Assembly (NCBI GenBank): GCA_046336655.1
Contig: JBKDGH010000078.1
Location: 1 to 64,000, forward strand
DNA from: CANGTU01 sp046336655
GTDB taxonomy: Bacteria > Bacteroidota > Bacteroidia > Flavobacteriales_D > Sanyastnellaceae
DNA length: 64,000 nt
Direction: 5' to 3'
The notes beneath the pieces are model-generated. The model saw only the letters and a list, made by a program, of their open reading frames with translations. It had not been told where the DNA came from and did not search any database. The position numbers and the translations under genes were made by a program. Shown here one piece after another: positions 40,972 to 49,770 of the stretch. How positions within the stretch are numbered: position 1 is the first letter of the stretch; each line of letters opens with the position of its first letter.

Positions 40972-43164
40972 ATGTTCGATTCTTCGGTGTTTAAAAAACG
41001 TTTATGGATTTCACTCGGGTTGGTTGCTATGCTCGCTTTTGCGGGAGTGGCCCTCATGCTTTGGTCCAATGAACGGGGAGGTGAGTACGCATCCCGCGCA
41101 TCCGTAGCTATCCGACAGCGCGCACTGGCGTCTGAGATTCATTCTTACTTACACACGGTATCCGGAACTGCAAGTCCGGATGACTCCCTGCTGAATGCCA
41201 TAAGCGAGCATCTTGTGAAGTGGGGTAAGGCACAGCGGGATCTCATGAACGGTACTGAAATGTATGGTCAGCAGGCTGAAAACAGCAGAGAAGTGCAGGC
41301 ATTGTTGTTTGAAGCGGGTGAGTCTTTCGGTGTGATCCGTGACCGTCTGCAGGAGTGGCTGGAGCTGAAACGCGTTCCTGAAGAAAGCACGGCCATGCTG
41401 AGTGGGACATTCAATAAATACTCTGCTGATATGGACCGCGTGGCGGCCCGCTGGATGGAGGAGGATCAGATCGCAAAGAAAAAGTTGCACACTTACGCGC
41501 TTGCCATCGGGGGAGTGTCACTCCTGATGTTCCTGCTTATACTCCGTTTTGTGGTGCGGCCGGGAGTGAGAAAACTTGAAGAAGCGGCTGATGAAATTAA
41601 ACGGGTGGAAAGCGATCTCCAACAGGCTAATCTGGTTAAAACCGAATTTATGGCCAATATGAGCCATGAGATCCGGACACCGATTAACGGCGTGATTGGA
41701 ATGACTGAAGTGCTTGCATCTACCGGACTGAGCGCTGAACAGCGGGAGTATGTGAGAAGCATTCAGAGCAGCGCCACAAACCTGCTTGATCTCGTCAATG
41801 ATATTCTGGATTATTCCATGATCGAAAGCGGTAAGCTGGAGATTCATAAGGCGCGTTTCATCCTTTCGGACTGCATGGATCAGGTGACTGATATCATGAA
41901 GCCGATGGCCAATCAGAAGAAACTGGAGTTGATCACGGACATTGACCCGGAACTGCCGATCGAGTTGTTGCAGGATGAGCGAAGAATTCGGCAGGTGCTG
42001 ATCAATCTGGTGAATAACGCAGTGAAGTTCACCGAGCACGGCGAAGTGCTGTTGCGCGCTGAATTGCTCAGTTCTGAAGGCGGATTTATTCATGTGCGGT
42101 TTGCAATCAGTGATACGGGAATCGGAATCAGTCCGGAACAAATACCTCTGTTGTTCCGGTCCTTTTCACAGGCTGATGGGTCTGTCAGCCGCAAGTACGG
42201 CGGATCAGGACTTGGGCTCGCGATCTGCAAAAGCCTCGTTAGCGAGATGGGTGGGAAGATCTGGGTCGAAAGCAAGCCGGGTAAAGGGTCTACATTTTTC
42301 TTTACGATCGTTGCAGAAACTTCCGGTGAAACACAGAGTGCGCGAATCAAGTCGCTGAACGGAATGAAGGCGCTGGTTGTGGATGACAATAAGACCAACC
42401 TGAAAATTCTCGTGCGCCAGTTGTCCAACTGGGGAATTCAGGCAACCCCGTTCAACAGTCCTGACCTGGTGACGGAGATTATTCCCGACCTCCGCAAATT
42501 TGACTTTTGCATTCTGGATATGCAGATGCCGGAGATTGACGGCGCAGCTCTCGCAGCGAAAATCCGCAAGCATCATCCGATTAATGAACTGCCCATACTG
42601 GTACTTTCCTCTGTAGGCCAGCATCTCTTAGATGCGAAAGGGGATTTATACAATGCGTACCTCACGAAGCCGGTCAGACAAAGCCGATTGCTCGATGCGA
42701 TTGCCGAAGTAATGAAGCACCATTCGCAAGTCCGCACTGAACGCGAAGGTGGGCATTTTGAAGGGCACTTCGGTCACTCCAAATTTAAAGTGCTCATTGC
42801 GCATGACAATGAACTGACGCGTGCGGTTACTGAGAAAACGCTTCAGATAATGGGCTATGAGTTTGAAGTCGCCCATTCCGGTGAAGAGATGCTCGAGCAA
42901 ACCAGAAAGGAGGACTACGATCTGATCATCATGGATATTCATGTGCCCGGCATAGGAGGTATTGAAGCGATGCGGAGAATGCGGAGGTTCAAGCAGGGAG
43001 ATGAACTTCCAGTGGTGATTGGTATCGTAGAGAACGAGCAGATTGACCGGCCCACCTGCATCAAGGCAGGCATGAGTGATGTAGTGAGCAGACCCCTGAA
43101 TGCGGAAGATCTCCAGCGCAAAATCCATTACTGGCTCGAAGAATCTGCGGCTGATCCGGCCTGA
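40972..43164 (+). CDS. Hybrid sensor histidine kinase with two receiver domains
   Basis: 730-residue kinase: TM1 (about 12-32), an extracytoplasmic helical sensor (35-170), TM2 (about 175-195), HisKA with His232 in NMSHEIRTPINGV, HATPase_c (VLINLVNNAVKFT, SDTGIGIS, GGSGLGLAICK), receiver 1 with Asp516 in CILDMQMPEIDG and intact DD, Ser and Lys, and receiver 2 with Asp655 in IIMDIHVPG. Receiver 2 looks degenerate: the acidic pair reads HD (LIAHDN) and the switch lysine is Arg (SRPLN). The 3' end overlaps the convergent mltG gene by 37 nt. Confidence 0.95.
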   Translation: MFDSSVFKKRLWISLGLVAMLAFAGVALMLWSNERGGEYASRASVAIRQRALASEIHSYLHTVSGTASPDDSLLNAISEHLVKWGKAQRDLMNGTEMYGQQAENSREVQALLFEAGESFGVIRDRLQEWLELKRVPEESTAMLSGTFNKYSADMDRVAARWMEEDQIAKKKLHTYALAIGGVSLLMFLLILRFVVRPGVRKLEEAADEIKRVESDLQQANLVKTEFMANMSHEIRTPINGVIGMTEVLASTGLSAEQREYVRSIQSSATNLLDLVNDILDYSMIESGKLEIHKARFILSDCMDQVTDIMKPMANQKKLELITDIDPELPIELLQDERRIRQVLINLVNNAVKFTEHGEVLLRAELLSSEGGFIHVRFAISDTGIGISPEQIPLLFRSFSQADGSVSRKYGGSGLGLAICKSLVSEMGGKIWVESKPGKGSTFFFTIVAETSGETQSARIKSLNGMKALVVDDNKTNLKILVRQLSNWGIQATPFNSPDLVTEIIPDLRKFDFCILDMQMPEIDGAALAAKIRKHHPINELPILVLSSVGQHLLDAKGDLYNAYLTKPVRQSRLLDAIAEVMKHHSQVRTEREGGHFEGHFGHSKFKVLIAHDNELTRAVTEKTLQIMGYEFEVAHSGEEMLEQTRKEDYDLIIMDIHVPGIGGIEAMRRMRRFKQGDELPVVIGIVENEQIDRPTCIKAGMSDVVSRPLNAEDLQRKIHYWLEESAADPA

Positions 43165-44177
43165 TAATCGCGCAGCCACTTTCTGTAGGCTGAGGCATTT
43201 TCGAGATGCTCCTTGTATGTGGCAGCAAATGCATGTTCGCCAATTCCTCCGGGTTTTGCACACATGTAGATGTAGGCATGCGATTCCGCATGAAGCACAG
43301 CGCTGATGTACACAGAATCCGTAATGAAGATCGGGCCGGGAGGCAGTCCGGGATGGTTATACGTATTGTACGGTGAGTCCACGTCAAGATCGCTGAAAAG
43401 CACTTGTCCGAGCTGATCCATTCCGAGCGCGAATACCACCGTAGGATCGGCCTGCAGGGGCATGCCGGTGCGGAGGCGATTGAGGTAAAGTCCGGCGATG
43501 CGCGGAGCTTCTTCGGGTTTCATTGCTTCACCTTTGACGATCGAGGCAAGCGTGGTGATTTCAGCAGGTGACATGCCCATCTGCGCCGCAAGGGCTGTGC
43601 GCTCTGCATTCCAGAAATGATGGTAGGTCCGCTCAAATTGCCGGAATACCTGTGAAGGAGTGTCTGTCCAGCGCAGCGTGTACTCGCCTGCGAGAAAAAA
43701 GGCGGGCCATGACGCCGGGGTAAAACCGCACGAATCGATTCGCGACGGATCGAGCAAATAGCCGGCAAACGCAGAAGAATCCAATTCGAGGTATTGAGCA
43801 AGACGACCCGCGATACGGCTCACATTGCGAAGGTCAGTGACAGGTATGGCCAGCGCTTCCTGTTCACCATTCTGAAGCATCCGGATAAGTGCGGTGTTGC
43901 TCATTCCATTGGGAATCCGGTAACGTCCTGGCTTAAACATATCCTGATTATTGCCGGATATGCTCCATCGCAGAGTTCTGGAGTGTTTAATGATTCCTTC
44001 GTTGCTTAGCTTCCGGATTACCCCTTCGCCGTCGAGGTCACGGGTGATGTAAAAACGCCTGGACTCATCCTGAAAGGCCGTGTTGGACGCGTGGAACAGA
44101 TACCAGTAGCAGCCGCCGGCGAGTGCCAGAGCGAGCAGGGCAAGAACGGAAAGGAATCGCCGGAATGTACTGTTCAT
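43128..44177 (-). CDS. mltG: Endolytic murein transglycosylase MltG
   Basis: Cuts nascent glycan strands at the inner membrane to set their length. 349 residues with an N-terminal TM (about 8-27), a LysM-like region, and the YceG domain with catalytic Glu217 in ASIVKGEA, followed by YLNRL, LQADPTVVFALG and GLPPGPI. The length matches E. coli MltG. It overlaps the GNAT gene upstream by 4 nt and the histidine kinase gene (opposite strand) by 37 nt. Confidence 0.95.
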   Translation of the reverse strand: MNSTFRRFLSVLALLALALAGGCYWYLFHASNTAFQDESRRFYITRDLDGEGVIRKLSNEGIIKHSRTLRWSISGNNQDMFKPGRYRIPNGMSNTALIRMLQNGEQEALAIPVTDLRNVSRIAGRLAQYLELDSSAFAGYLLDPSRIDSCGFTPASWPAFFLAGEYTLRWTDTPSQVFRQFERTYHHFWNAERTALAAQMGMSPAEITTLASIVKGEAMKPEEAPRIAGLYLNRLRTGMPLQADPTVVFALGMDQLGQVLFSDLDVDSPYNTYNHPGLPPGPIFITDSVYISAVLHAESHAYIYMCAKPGGIGEHAFAATYKEHLENASAYRKWLRDYQAGSAADSSSQ

Positions 44178-44677
44178 GCAGTTGTCAATGCTATGTAATA
44201 GCGATAGACTTCACGTTGTCTGAACCATTCGGTTCCCGTTTTGCGAAATCCATGCTTTTCAAACAGCCCGATGCTCGGGGTATTATCCGGATCAATGAGG
44301 CATTCCACACCGTCCATCCGAAGTTCATTGCGGATCAGTTCCATCATAAGAGTTAGCGATTCAGAGCCATAGCCGGCTCCCCGGAGTGATTTTTCACCGA
44401 TTAGAATGCCAATGCCCACTGTGCGCGGAATTCTTGCAGAAGCAAACAGATCAATCGCTCCGATGGACGATTGCGATTGTTTCTCGAAGATCATCCAGCG
44501 CTGCTGTCCATCGTGCTGAAGGTTTTTGCTGTGCAGTATGAATTGCTCAATATCTCTGCGGGTAAATGGACCGGGATACGCTGTAAGAGGCCAGAACTCC
44601 GGATCATTTTCCCATCGAAGGATAGCATCCACATCGGAGGCCTGAACCGGACGAATAATCACTCGGGGATTCACCAT
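44174..44677 (-). CDS. GNAT-family N-acetyltransferase
   Basis: 167-residue acetyltransferase of the RimJ/RimL-like branch. The acetyl-CoA loop is visible as IGILIGEKSLRGAGYGSESL, followed by the beta-bulge region MDGVECLIDPDNTPSIGLFEKHGFRKTG. Acceptor unknown (protein N-terminus, small amine or polyamine). Middle gene of a CoA-binding protein - GNAT - mltG minus-strand unit. Confidence 0.9.
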   Translation of the reverse strand: MVNPRVIIRPVQASDVDAILRWENDPEFWPLTAYPGPFTRRDIEQFILHSKNLQHDGQQRWMIFEKQSQSSIGAIDLFASARIPRTVGIGILIGEKSLRGAGYGSESLTLMMELIRNELRMDGVECLIDPDNTPSIGLFEKHGFRKTGTEWFRQREVYRYYIALTTA

Positions 44678-44686
44678 GTGCGGTTT

Positions 44687-45061
44687 TCAGTAGCTGGATG
44701 TGCTCAGCAGCACGAGCGTGCACGCGCGTTCTGTTTGGATCCCTGCAGCCTGCAGGTGCATTTCCACGGGAGTGTTCTCAGTGCCTGGGTTGAAAATCAC
44801 CCTTTTAGGATGAAGGGAGAGGATATAGTCCAACCATGCCTCCTGATGTGCAGGTCCGACGTAGAGTGTGACCGTATCCACCAGCTCCGGCACCGGCCTG
44901 TCGGTATGAATACGCACACCGGCAATGGTTCCGGGGCGCAGTCCAACAGCGAATACGGGATGACCTTCCTGGTGAAGCCGGTGGACTGCAATATGGCTGT
45001 ACCGCTCGGGGTTTGGTGAAGCTCCGATTACGACCGTTGGTTTATGCTGGCTTTCAGACAT
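44687..45061 (-). CDS. CoA-binding domain protein (YccU-like)
   Basis: 124-residue Rossmann-fold protein of the CoA-binding family. TVVIGASPNPERYSHIAVHRL is the nucleotide-binding N-terminus, followed by HPVFAVGLRPGTIAGV and a terminal RVIFNPGTENTP segment, as in YccU. Physiological role unknown in this family. It leads the GNAT-mltG unit, 9 nt upstream of GNAT. Confidence 0.9.
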   Translation of the reverse strand: MSESQHKPTVVIGASPNPERYSHIAVHRLHQEGHPVFAVGLRPGTIAGVRIHTDRPVPELVDTVTLYVGPAHQEAWLDYILSLHPKRVIFNPGTENTPVEMHLQAAGIQTERACTLVLLSTSSY

Positions 45062-45098
45062 CTCTGCAAATATCAGTCTCCAGAGGCATTCTAATGCG

Positions 45099-45106
45099 TA
45101 CTTTTG
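45099..45106 (+). promoter_or_regulatory. -7 promoter element of the polysaccharide export cluster
   Basis: TACTTTTG is an exact TAnnTTTG match. It lies 24 nt before ATG 45131 and only 9 nt before ATG 45116, which favours the downstream start. Confidence 0.5.
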
Positions 45107-45130
45107 GACATCTTGATGGAATTGAATCCT

Positions 45131-45889
45131 ATGCTCAGAACAATTGGGGTAATTACCGTTCTTTCATTTTTTCTTGGGTCCTGCACGATCAACAAGAACC
45201 TCATGTTCAAAACCGATCGGGAATTTGTCTACGGACAGCTGAATTTCGATTCAACAAGCGCGGAATACCGCCTCGCACCGAATGACATTATCACCATAGC
45301 GGTATTTACCAATGGCGGAAATCTTCTGCTGGAGAATACCACAACCTCTGCCGAACGCTCCCGGGCAGTGGCCGTAACGGATTTTTTTTATCAGATTGAT
45401 GTGCGTGGCAATGTGGAACTGCCTGTGGTCGGAACGCAATATCTGGAAGGCATGACCATACTGGAAGCCCAGTCTTATCTCACGGAAAAGTATTTGGCGC
45501 GATACAACAATCCGTATATCATCGTTCGGGTAATCAACCGTCGCATTATGGTTTTTTCGGGTTCAGGAGGGGAGGGAACTGTAGTGCCGCTCATAAACAC
45601 AAACGTCAGTGTGATTGAAGCTTTGGCTCTTGCCGGCGGGCTCGATGAACGGGGAAATGCGTCTAAGGTGAAGCTCATCCGGCGTGTTGACTCAAAGCAG
45701 GAAGTATATCTTATCGATCTTTCTACAATCGAAGGAATTAAATATGCAAATATGCCTGTGCAGGCTGGTGATATTCTTTACGTTGAACCTACTCCGGACA
45801 TTGCTTCCGGATTGTTTGGAGATTTGCAACCAGTGTTCCAGATTATCTCGAGTGTGCTTCTCATATACCTCGTAGTCACCCGAAACTAA
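45131..45889 (+). CDS. Polysaccharide export outer-membrane lipoprotein (Wza/BexD-like)
   Basis: 252-residue protein starting at ATG 45131, giving a compact lipoprotein signal ending FLGSC (Cys18); ATG 45116 or TTG 45104 are in-frame alternatives. The Poly_export domain starts YRLAPNDIITIAVFTNGG and includes IDVRGNVELPVVGTQYLEGMTILEAQSYL, followed by a SLBB domain (VSVIEALALAGGLDERGNASKVKLIRR). A hydrophobic C-terminal helix (VFQIISSVLLIYLVV) is typical of Bacteroidota members. It forms the export channel. The Wzc-type kinase that normally follows is absent. Confidence 0.92.
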   Translation: MLRTIGVITVLSFFLGSCTINKNLMFKTDREFVYGQLNFDSTSAEYRLAPNDIITIAVFTNGGNLLLENTTTSAERSRAVAVTDFFYQIDVRGNVELPVVGTQYLEGMTILEAQSYLTEKYLARYNNPYIIVRVINRRIMVFSGSGGEGTVVPLINTNVSVIEALALAGGLDERGNASKVKLIRRVDSKQEVYLIDLSTIEGIKYANMPVQAGDILYVEPTPDIASGLFGDLQPVFQIISSVLLIYLVVTRN

Positions 45890-45902
45890 GCCCTTCGACA
45901 GA

Positions 45903-46145
45903 ATGCGTCAGCAGGATCACATCGGCCGCATGAGGGGTCACTGCCACCGGCTGGCTGCTGTATCGGATGATTTTCAGGATGAGGCCAAACCCGGTCAACT
46001 GCCATCCCGATTATTCATGAGCCGTACGAACAGCCACGGATATGGTTATGGCCCGGGCTCCTTATCCGGCGGCGGATGTTTCAAAGCATCCCGGAGCACG
46101 AATACCAGTTCCCTTTTACAGCGATTATTCCGAAATAAGAAGTGA
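45903..46145 (+). CDS. Uncertain 80-residue frame in the place of a Wzc kinase gene
   Basis: The frame starts 13 nt after the export lipoprotein and its TGA overlaps the GTG start of rfbC as GTGA, the coupling arrangement seen repeatedly in this window. The product is rich in Arg, Ser and His, with NSHGYGYGPGSLSGGG in the middle and LLQRLFRNKK at the end. A Tyr/Gly stretch and a basic tail are reminiscent of the C-terminus of some Wzc autokinases, but no kinase motif is present. It could be the remnant of a deleted wzc, a small gene, or an uncoding gap. Confidence 0.35.
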   Translation: MRQQDHIGRMRGHCHRLAAVSDDFQDEAKPGQLPSRLFMSRTNSHGYGYGPGSLSGGGCFKASRSTNTSSLLQRLFRNKK

Positions 46146-46693
46146 AGATTGAACGCACCCCATTTGAAGGTTTACTGATCATTCAGCCGGATGTGTTCGG
46201 CGACGACCGTGGTTGGTTTTTTGAGAGCTTCAGCGAAGCAAAGTTCCGGATTGAAACAGGACTCAATATCACGTTCGTTCAGGACAATGAAAGCATGTCG
46301 CAGAAGGGAGTGGTGCGGGGATTGCATTTTCAGGTTTCTCCCAAGGCTCAGGCGAAGCTGATTCGAGTGAGCCGCGGAAGGGTTATGGACGTCGTGGTGG
46401 ATCTGCGCCGCACACAGCCTACTTATGGAAAGCACTTCGCCATCGAATTGTCCGCAGAGAAACACAATCAGTTGTTCGTTCCGGAAGGATTTGCGCACGG
46501 CTTTGCAGTGCTGGAAGATGATACATTGTTCACCTACAAGTGCTCTAACTATTACAGCAAGGACCATGAGCGCGCATTGCGCTGGAATGATCCTGCCCTG
46601 GGTATTGAATGGGGTGTTGCGAACCCTGTCCTTTCGGATCGCGACCGCTCTGCGCCGATGTGGAGTGAACTGCCCAACGATTTGTTCTTCTGA
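46142..46693 (+). CDS. rfbC: dTDP-4-dehydrorhamnose 3,5-epimerase
   Basis: Cupin-fold epimerase acting on dTDP-6-deoxy-4-hexulose in dTDP-rhamnose synthesis. Motifs: DDRGWFFESF, QDNESMSQKGVVRGLHFQ with the catalytic His62, VPEGFAHGF (His119), Tyr132 and WNDPALGI. 183 aa is the normal length. The start is GTG at 46142. RfbA, RfbB and RfbD are not in the window, so the rest of the rhamnose pathway must lie elsewhere. Confidence 0.95.
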   Translation: MKIERTPFEGLLIIQPDVFGDDRGWFFESFSEAKFRIETGLNITFVQDNESMSQKGVVRGLHFQVSPKAQAKLIRVSRGRVMDVVVDLRRTQPTYGKHFAIELSAEKHNQLFVPEGFAHGFAVLEDDTLFTYKCSNYYSKDHERALRWNDPALGIEWGVANPVLSDRDRSAPMWSELPNDLFF

Positions 46694-46696
46694 GCC

Positions 46697-47749
46697 ATGC
46701 TGTGGGGAAAGCTCATCATCACCGGCGGCTTCTTCCTTTTCTTTTTACTGTTATTTCTGTTTCTGAAAAAGCGGCTGAGGACCATGGGCACGCTGGCGAA
46801 GCGCGCTGATCAGTCAAGTCGTTGGAACGCCTCCCAAAAACCCACTACTGGCGGAATCGGGTTTTTTCTGGCCTTTGTGGCAGGTTGGATGATTCACCGC
46901 GTATCACTGAACGATTCGCTGGTTAATGATCTGCTTGTGATTTCCGGCGCTGCCATAGCATTCGCGGTTGGATTATGGGATGACCTGATGCGGCTCAATG
47001 CGCGCAACAAACTCGCGGGGCAGCTTCTTTCTGCAGGTTTTCTGCTTGCCAGTTCACCTCCCGAACTGGTCGCCAATTCATGGCTTGATGCCATATTGAA
47101 ACTGGTTTTGATCGTGGGTATGATGAATTCCATCAACATGCTGGACAACATGGATGGCGTGGCTTCTGTGGCTGCACTCGCCGTGTGCGGGTGGTTTGTG
47201 TTCCACGGTGATGCAATGGCGCCTGCCATGGCCATGACCGGGGCCATCGCCGCCTTTCTGATGTTCAATCGCCCGGTATCTTTGATGTTCATGGGTGATA
47301 GTGGCAGTCTGCTGCTTGGGTATACCATGGCCCTCCTGTTTTTACATGGAGGCGTTTACGGCGAGCCGGAAGTGGCTGGGGTATTTCCGACAGTCTGGGC
47401 GCTGGTGCTGGTGCTCTTTGCAATTCCTCTGGCTGATTCACTTGTGGTCACGATTAACAGGATACGGCACGGTGTATCGCCGGCGAAGGGTGGAAGGGAT
47501 CATGCGACCCACCACCTCGTATATGCCGGTTTCAGTGAGAAGCACGTGTTCCTGCTGTTTATCGCACTGGCAGTGGCCGAAGTGGGTCTTGCCAAGTGGT
47601 TCATGGATGTGAGGACCGATAGTGCGGACGTGCGCCTTGAATGGTGGATGATCATTCCGTCCTTTTGTTTTACCGCTGCATTATTTCTCGTTTTTTGGTT
47701 GCTGTCTCTTCGTAACTTTCGGAGGGGCAGGTATAGTTATCCCAAATGA
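46697..47749 (+). CDS. WecA/MraY-type polyprenyl-phosphate sugar-1-phosphate transferase
   Basis: Integral membrane enzyme (350 aa, about ten TMs) that transfers a sugar phosphate from a UDP-sugar to undecaprenyl phosphate and so starts glycan assembly. Family residues are present: PTTGGIGF, Asp95-Asp96 in GLWDDLMRL, NMLDNMDG at 147-154, Asp201 in FMGDSGSLLLGY, and GGRDHATHHLVYAG. The last motif is the WecA-like HIHH-type loop. It begins 3 nt after rfbC and overlaps the lytic transglycosylase by 4 nt. Confidence 0.92.
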   Translation: MLWGKLIITGGFFLFFLLLFLFLKKRLRTMGTLAKRADQSSRWNASQKPTTGGIGFFLAFVAGWMIHRVSLNDSLVNDLLVISGAAIAFAVGLWDDLMRLNARNKLAGQLLSAGFLLASSPPELVANSWLDAILKLVLIVGMMNSINMLDNMDGVASVAALAVCGWFVFHGDAMAPAMAMTGAIAAFLMFNRPVSLMFMGDSGSLLLGYTMALLFLHGGVYGEPEVAGVFPTVWALVLVLFAIPLADSLVVTINRIRHGVSPAKGGRDHATHHLVYAGFSEKHVFLLFIALAVAEVGLAKWFMDVRTDSADVRLEWWMIIPSFCFTAALFLVFWLLSLRNFRRGRYSYPK

Positions 47750-48675
47750 AGTCGCGCGCAATCATTCTCATTTCTGCTGCATCAGGCGCTCTTGCGGCAG
47801 TGCTGGTGCTCACCATCCTTGGCTTTGCCGATCGAAAAGAGCCGGGTGCTGAGGCGAATCTTCACTATTCCCGCCAGATCGCCGAGAAGTACCGCGTGTT
47901 TTCCCTGCCGCTGCCGGAGAAGGCATCATTTGCAGGTGAGGAGGTGCCCATGAACGAATGGGATGTGCGTGAACGCATGGACAGGGAGTTATTGGTAAAT
48001 ACGTACTGGCAGTCCAATACGCTTCTCGCCATCAAGCGCGCCCAGCGCTGGTTTCCTGTGATTGAGCCCATCCTTTCCAAATACGAAGTGCCGGATGATT
48101 TCAAGTACCTCGCAGTGGTCGAAAGCGGTCTGACTATGGCTGTTTCGCCTTCGGGTGCAACGGGATTCTGGCAGTTTCTGGAGGCTACCGGAAAGGAGTA
48201 TGAGCTCGAGGTAAATGAAGAAGTGGATGAGCGCTACCATGTGGAGAAAAGCACAGAGGCCGCATGTCGCTACCTCCTCGAAGCGTACAACAGGTTCGGT
48301 TCCTGGACCATGGCCGCAGCTTCATACAATATCGGACAGGCAGGCCTCGAGCGTCAGCTTGGGCGTCAGCAGGCTGCCGACTACTGGAATTTACTGCTGA
48401 ACGAAGAGACTTCTCGCTATGTGTTCCGCATTCTTGCAGTCAAAGAAATTCTGAGCCGCCCGGATCAGTTCGGTTTTGTGGTGAGGCCGGTGGATCTCTA
48501 CGAGCCGCTTACCTCCCGTGAAATGGTGATTGACTCCGCTGTGCCTGATTTTGCGGTGTGGGCAAAAGATCAGGGTATTTCGTACAAGACATTGAAGTTG
48601 TACAATCCGTGGTTGCGCCTGAATTATCTCAGGAACAAAGAGCGCAGGCAGTACACCATCAGACTGCCGGCATAA
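47746..48675 (+). CDS. SLT-family lytic transglycosylase (MltD-like), membrane anchored
   Basis: 309-residue protein with an N-terminal TM (about 5-27). The transglycosylase domain has catalytic Glu126 in LAVVESGL, then SGATGFWQFLEATG and AAASYNIGQAGLERQL, all family signatures. LysM repeats of full-length MltD are absent. It cleaves peptidoglycan with anhydro-sugar formation; with the export lipoprotein in the same operon it may open the wall for polysaccharide secretion, which is inference. Confidence 0.92.
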   Translation: MKSRAIILISAASGALAAVLVLTILGFADRKEPGAEANLHYSRQIAEKYRVFSLPLPEKASFAGEEVPMNEWDVRERMDRELLVNTYWQSNTLLAIKRAQRWFPVIEPILSKYEVPDDFKYLAVVESGLTMAVSPSGATGFWQFLEATGKEYELEVNEEVDERYHVEKSTEAACRYLLEAYNRFGSWTMAAASYNIGQAGLERQLGRQQAADYWNLLLNEETSRYVFRILAVKEILSRPDQFGFVVRPVDLYEPLTSREMVIDSAVPDFAVWAKDQGISYKTLKLYNPWLRLNYLRNKERRQYTIRLPA

Positions 48676-48681
48676 TTCGGG

Positions 48682-49755
48682 TCACAAAGGACTTTGATGA
48701 AAGGCCACCGCGCTGATGCGCGAAGTGAATTGACCGCTTATTTCTTCTTCCCTGATCATCGCGCGGGCTGCCGGATTGCCCATCACTTCATCCATTGCAT
48801 AGATCGCACCTGCAGGAATATGCCTGCTGATCAGCACGGGCATCCATTCGCTGCGCGGGCGCTGCAGAAAGGCAGCGGACAATTCCTCCGCCAGTGTCTT
48901 GCGATGGATAACACGCAGTTGGTTCGATGCAAAGCGGGCATCTGTGATCAGCTCCGGACAGCCGGCTACCTCGCAAAGAGCGGAAAACTGTCGGTCACTT
49001 CCCACTGCAAGCACCAGCTGTTTTCCGTCTGAACATGTCATGGTTTCGCCATAAGGCGCAATGTTGGGGTGCAATGATCCTGCTGCCTTCGGAATGGTTC
49101 CGGTCATGAGGTAATTACTCGCCTGATTCACGAGCGAAGCAATGCCTGCCTGCTCAAGTGAGACCTCTACCACCTGGCCCTGATTGGTGCGACCGCGTTC
49201 AATCAAAGCACACAAAATGCCTTCCTTGAGATGATGAGCGGCAAGCACATCGATCAGCGCCACGGGCATTTTTACCGGCGAGGCTTCCGGAGTGCCATTC
49301 ATATACATAAAGCCGGTTTCTGCCTGAAGCACCACATCAAATGCCACCCGGTTTTCGTCGCTGGTGAAGCCCTTGATTTTTGCGTGAATCAGTTGCGGAT
49401 TAAGGGAGCGCAATGCATCGCGCGTAAGTCCGAATTTGACATCATCTCCCGATTTGAAATTGGTGATAAGAATGTCTGTTGTGCGGATGTGCTCATCGAG
49501 TGCGTTGCGGTCATCCGGATAGTTCAGGTCCAGGTTGAGGTAAGACTTTCTGAAATTAATCGACGCGAAGTAGGCAGACACCGGCGCGTCCGGCGATTCC
49601 GCGGCGAGTTTCCAGTGCCTGGTCACATCGCCTCCAGAGGTCGGGTTTTCAATTTTGATTACTTCTGCACCGAGCTCTGCAAAAAAGGTTGCCACGCTCG
49701 GTCCTGCGAGTACAGTGGAAAGGTCGGTGACCTTTAATCCGCGGAACGGTGTCAT
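48682..49755 (-). CDS. CaiB/BaiF family III CoA transferase
   Basis: 357-residue family III CoA transferase or alpha-methylacyl-CoA racemase relative. MTPFRGLKVTDLSTVLAGPSVATFFAELGAEVIKIENP is the standard N-terminus; ITNFKSGDDVKFGL and HAKIKGF follow; the catalytic Asp is Asp169 in VALIDVLAAHH. Substrate unknown. It follows the photolyase gene by 15 nt on the same strand, with its stop 6 nt from the convergent transglycosylase gene. Confidence 0.92.
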   Translation of the reverse strand: MTPFRGLKVTDLSTVLAGPSVATFFAELGAEVIKIENPTSGGDVTRHWKLAAESPDAPVSAYFASINFRKSYLNLDLNYPDDRNALDEHIRTTDILITNFKSGDDVKFGLTRDALRSLNPQLIHAKIKGFTSDENRVAFDVVLQAETGFMYMNGTPEASPVKMPVALIDVLAAHHLKEGILCALIERGRTNQGQVVEVSLEQAGIASLVNQASNYLMTGTIPKAAGSLHPNIAPYGETMTCSDGKQLVLAVGSDRQFSALCEVAGCPELITDARFASNQLRVIHRKTLAEELSAAFLQRPRSEWMPVLISRHIPAGAIYAMDEVMGNPAARAMIREEEISGQFTSRISAVAFHQSPL

Positions 49756-49770
49756 GGCGCAAAAGTAGCG

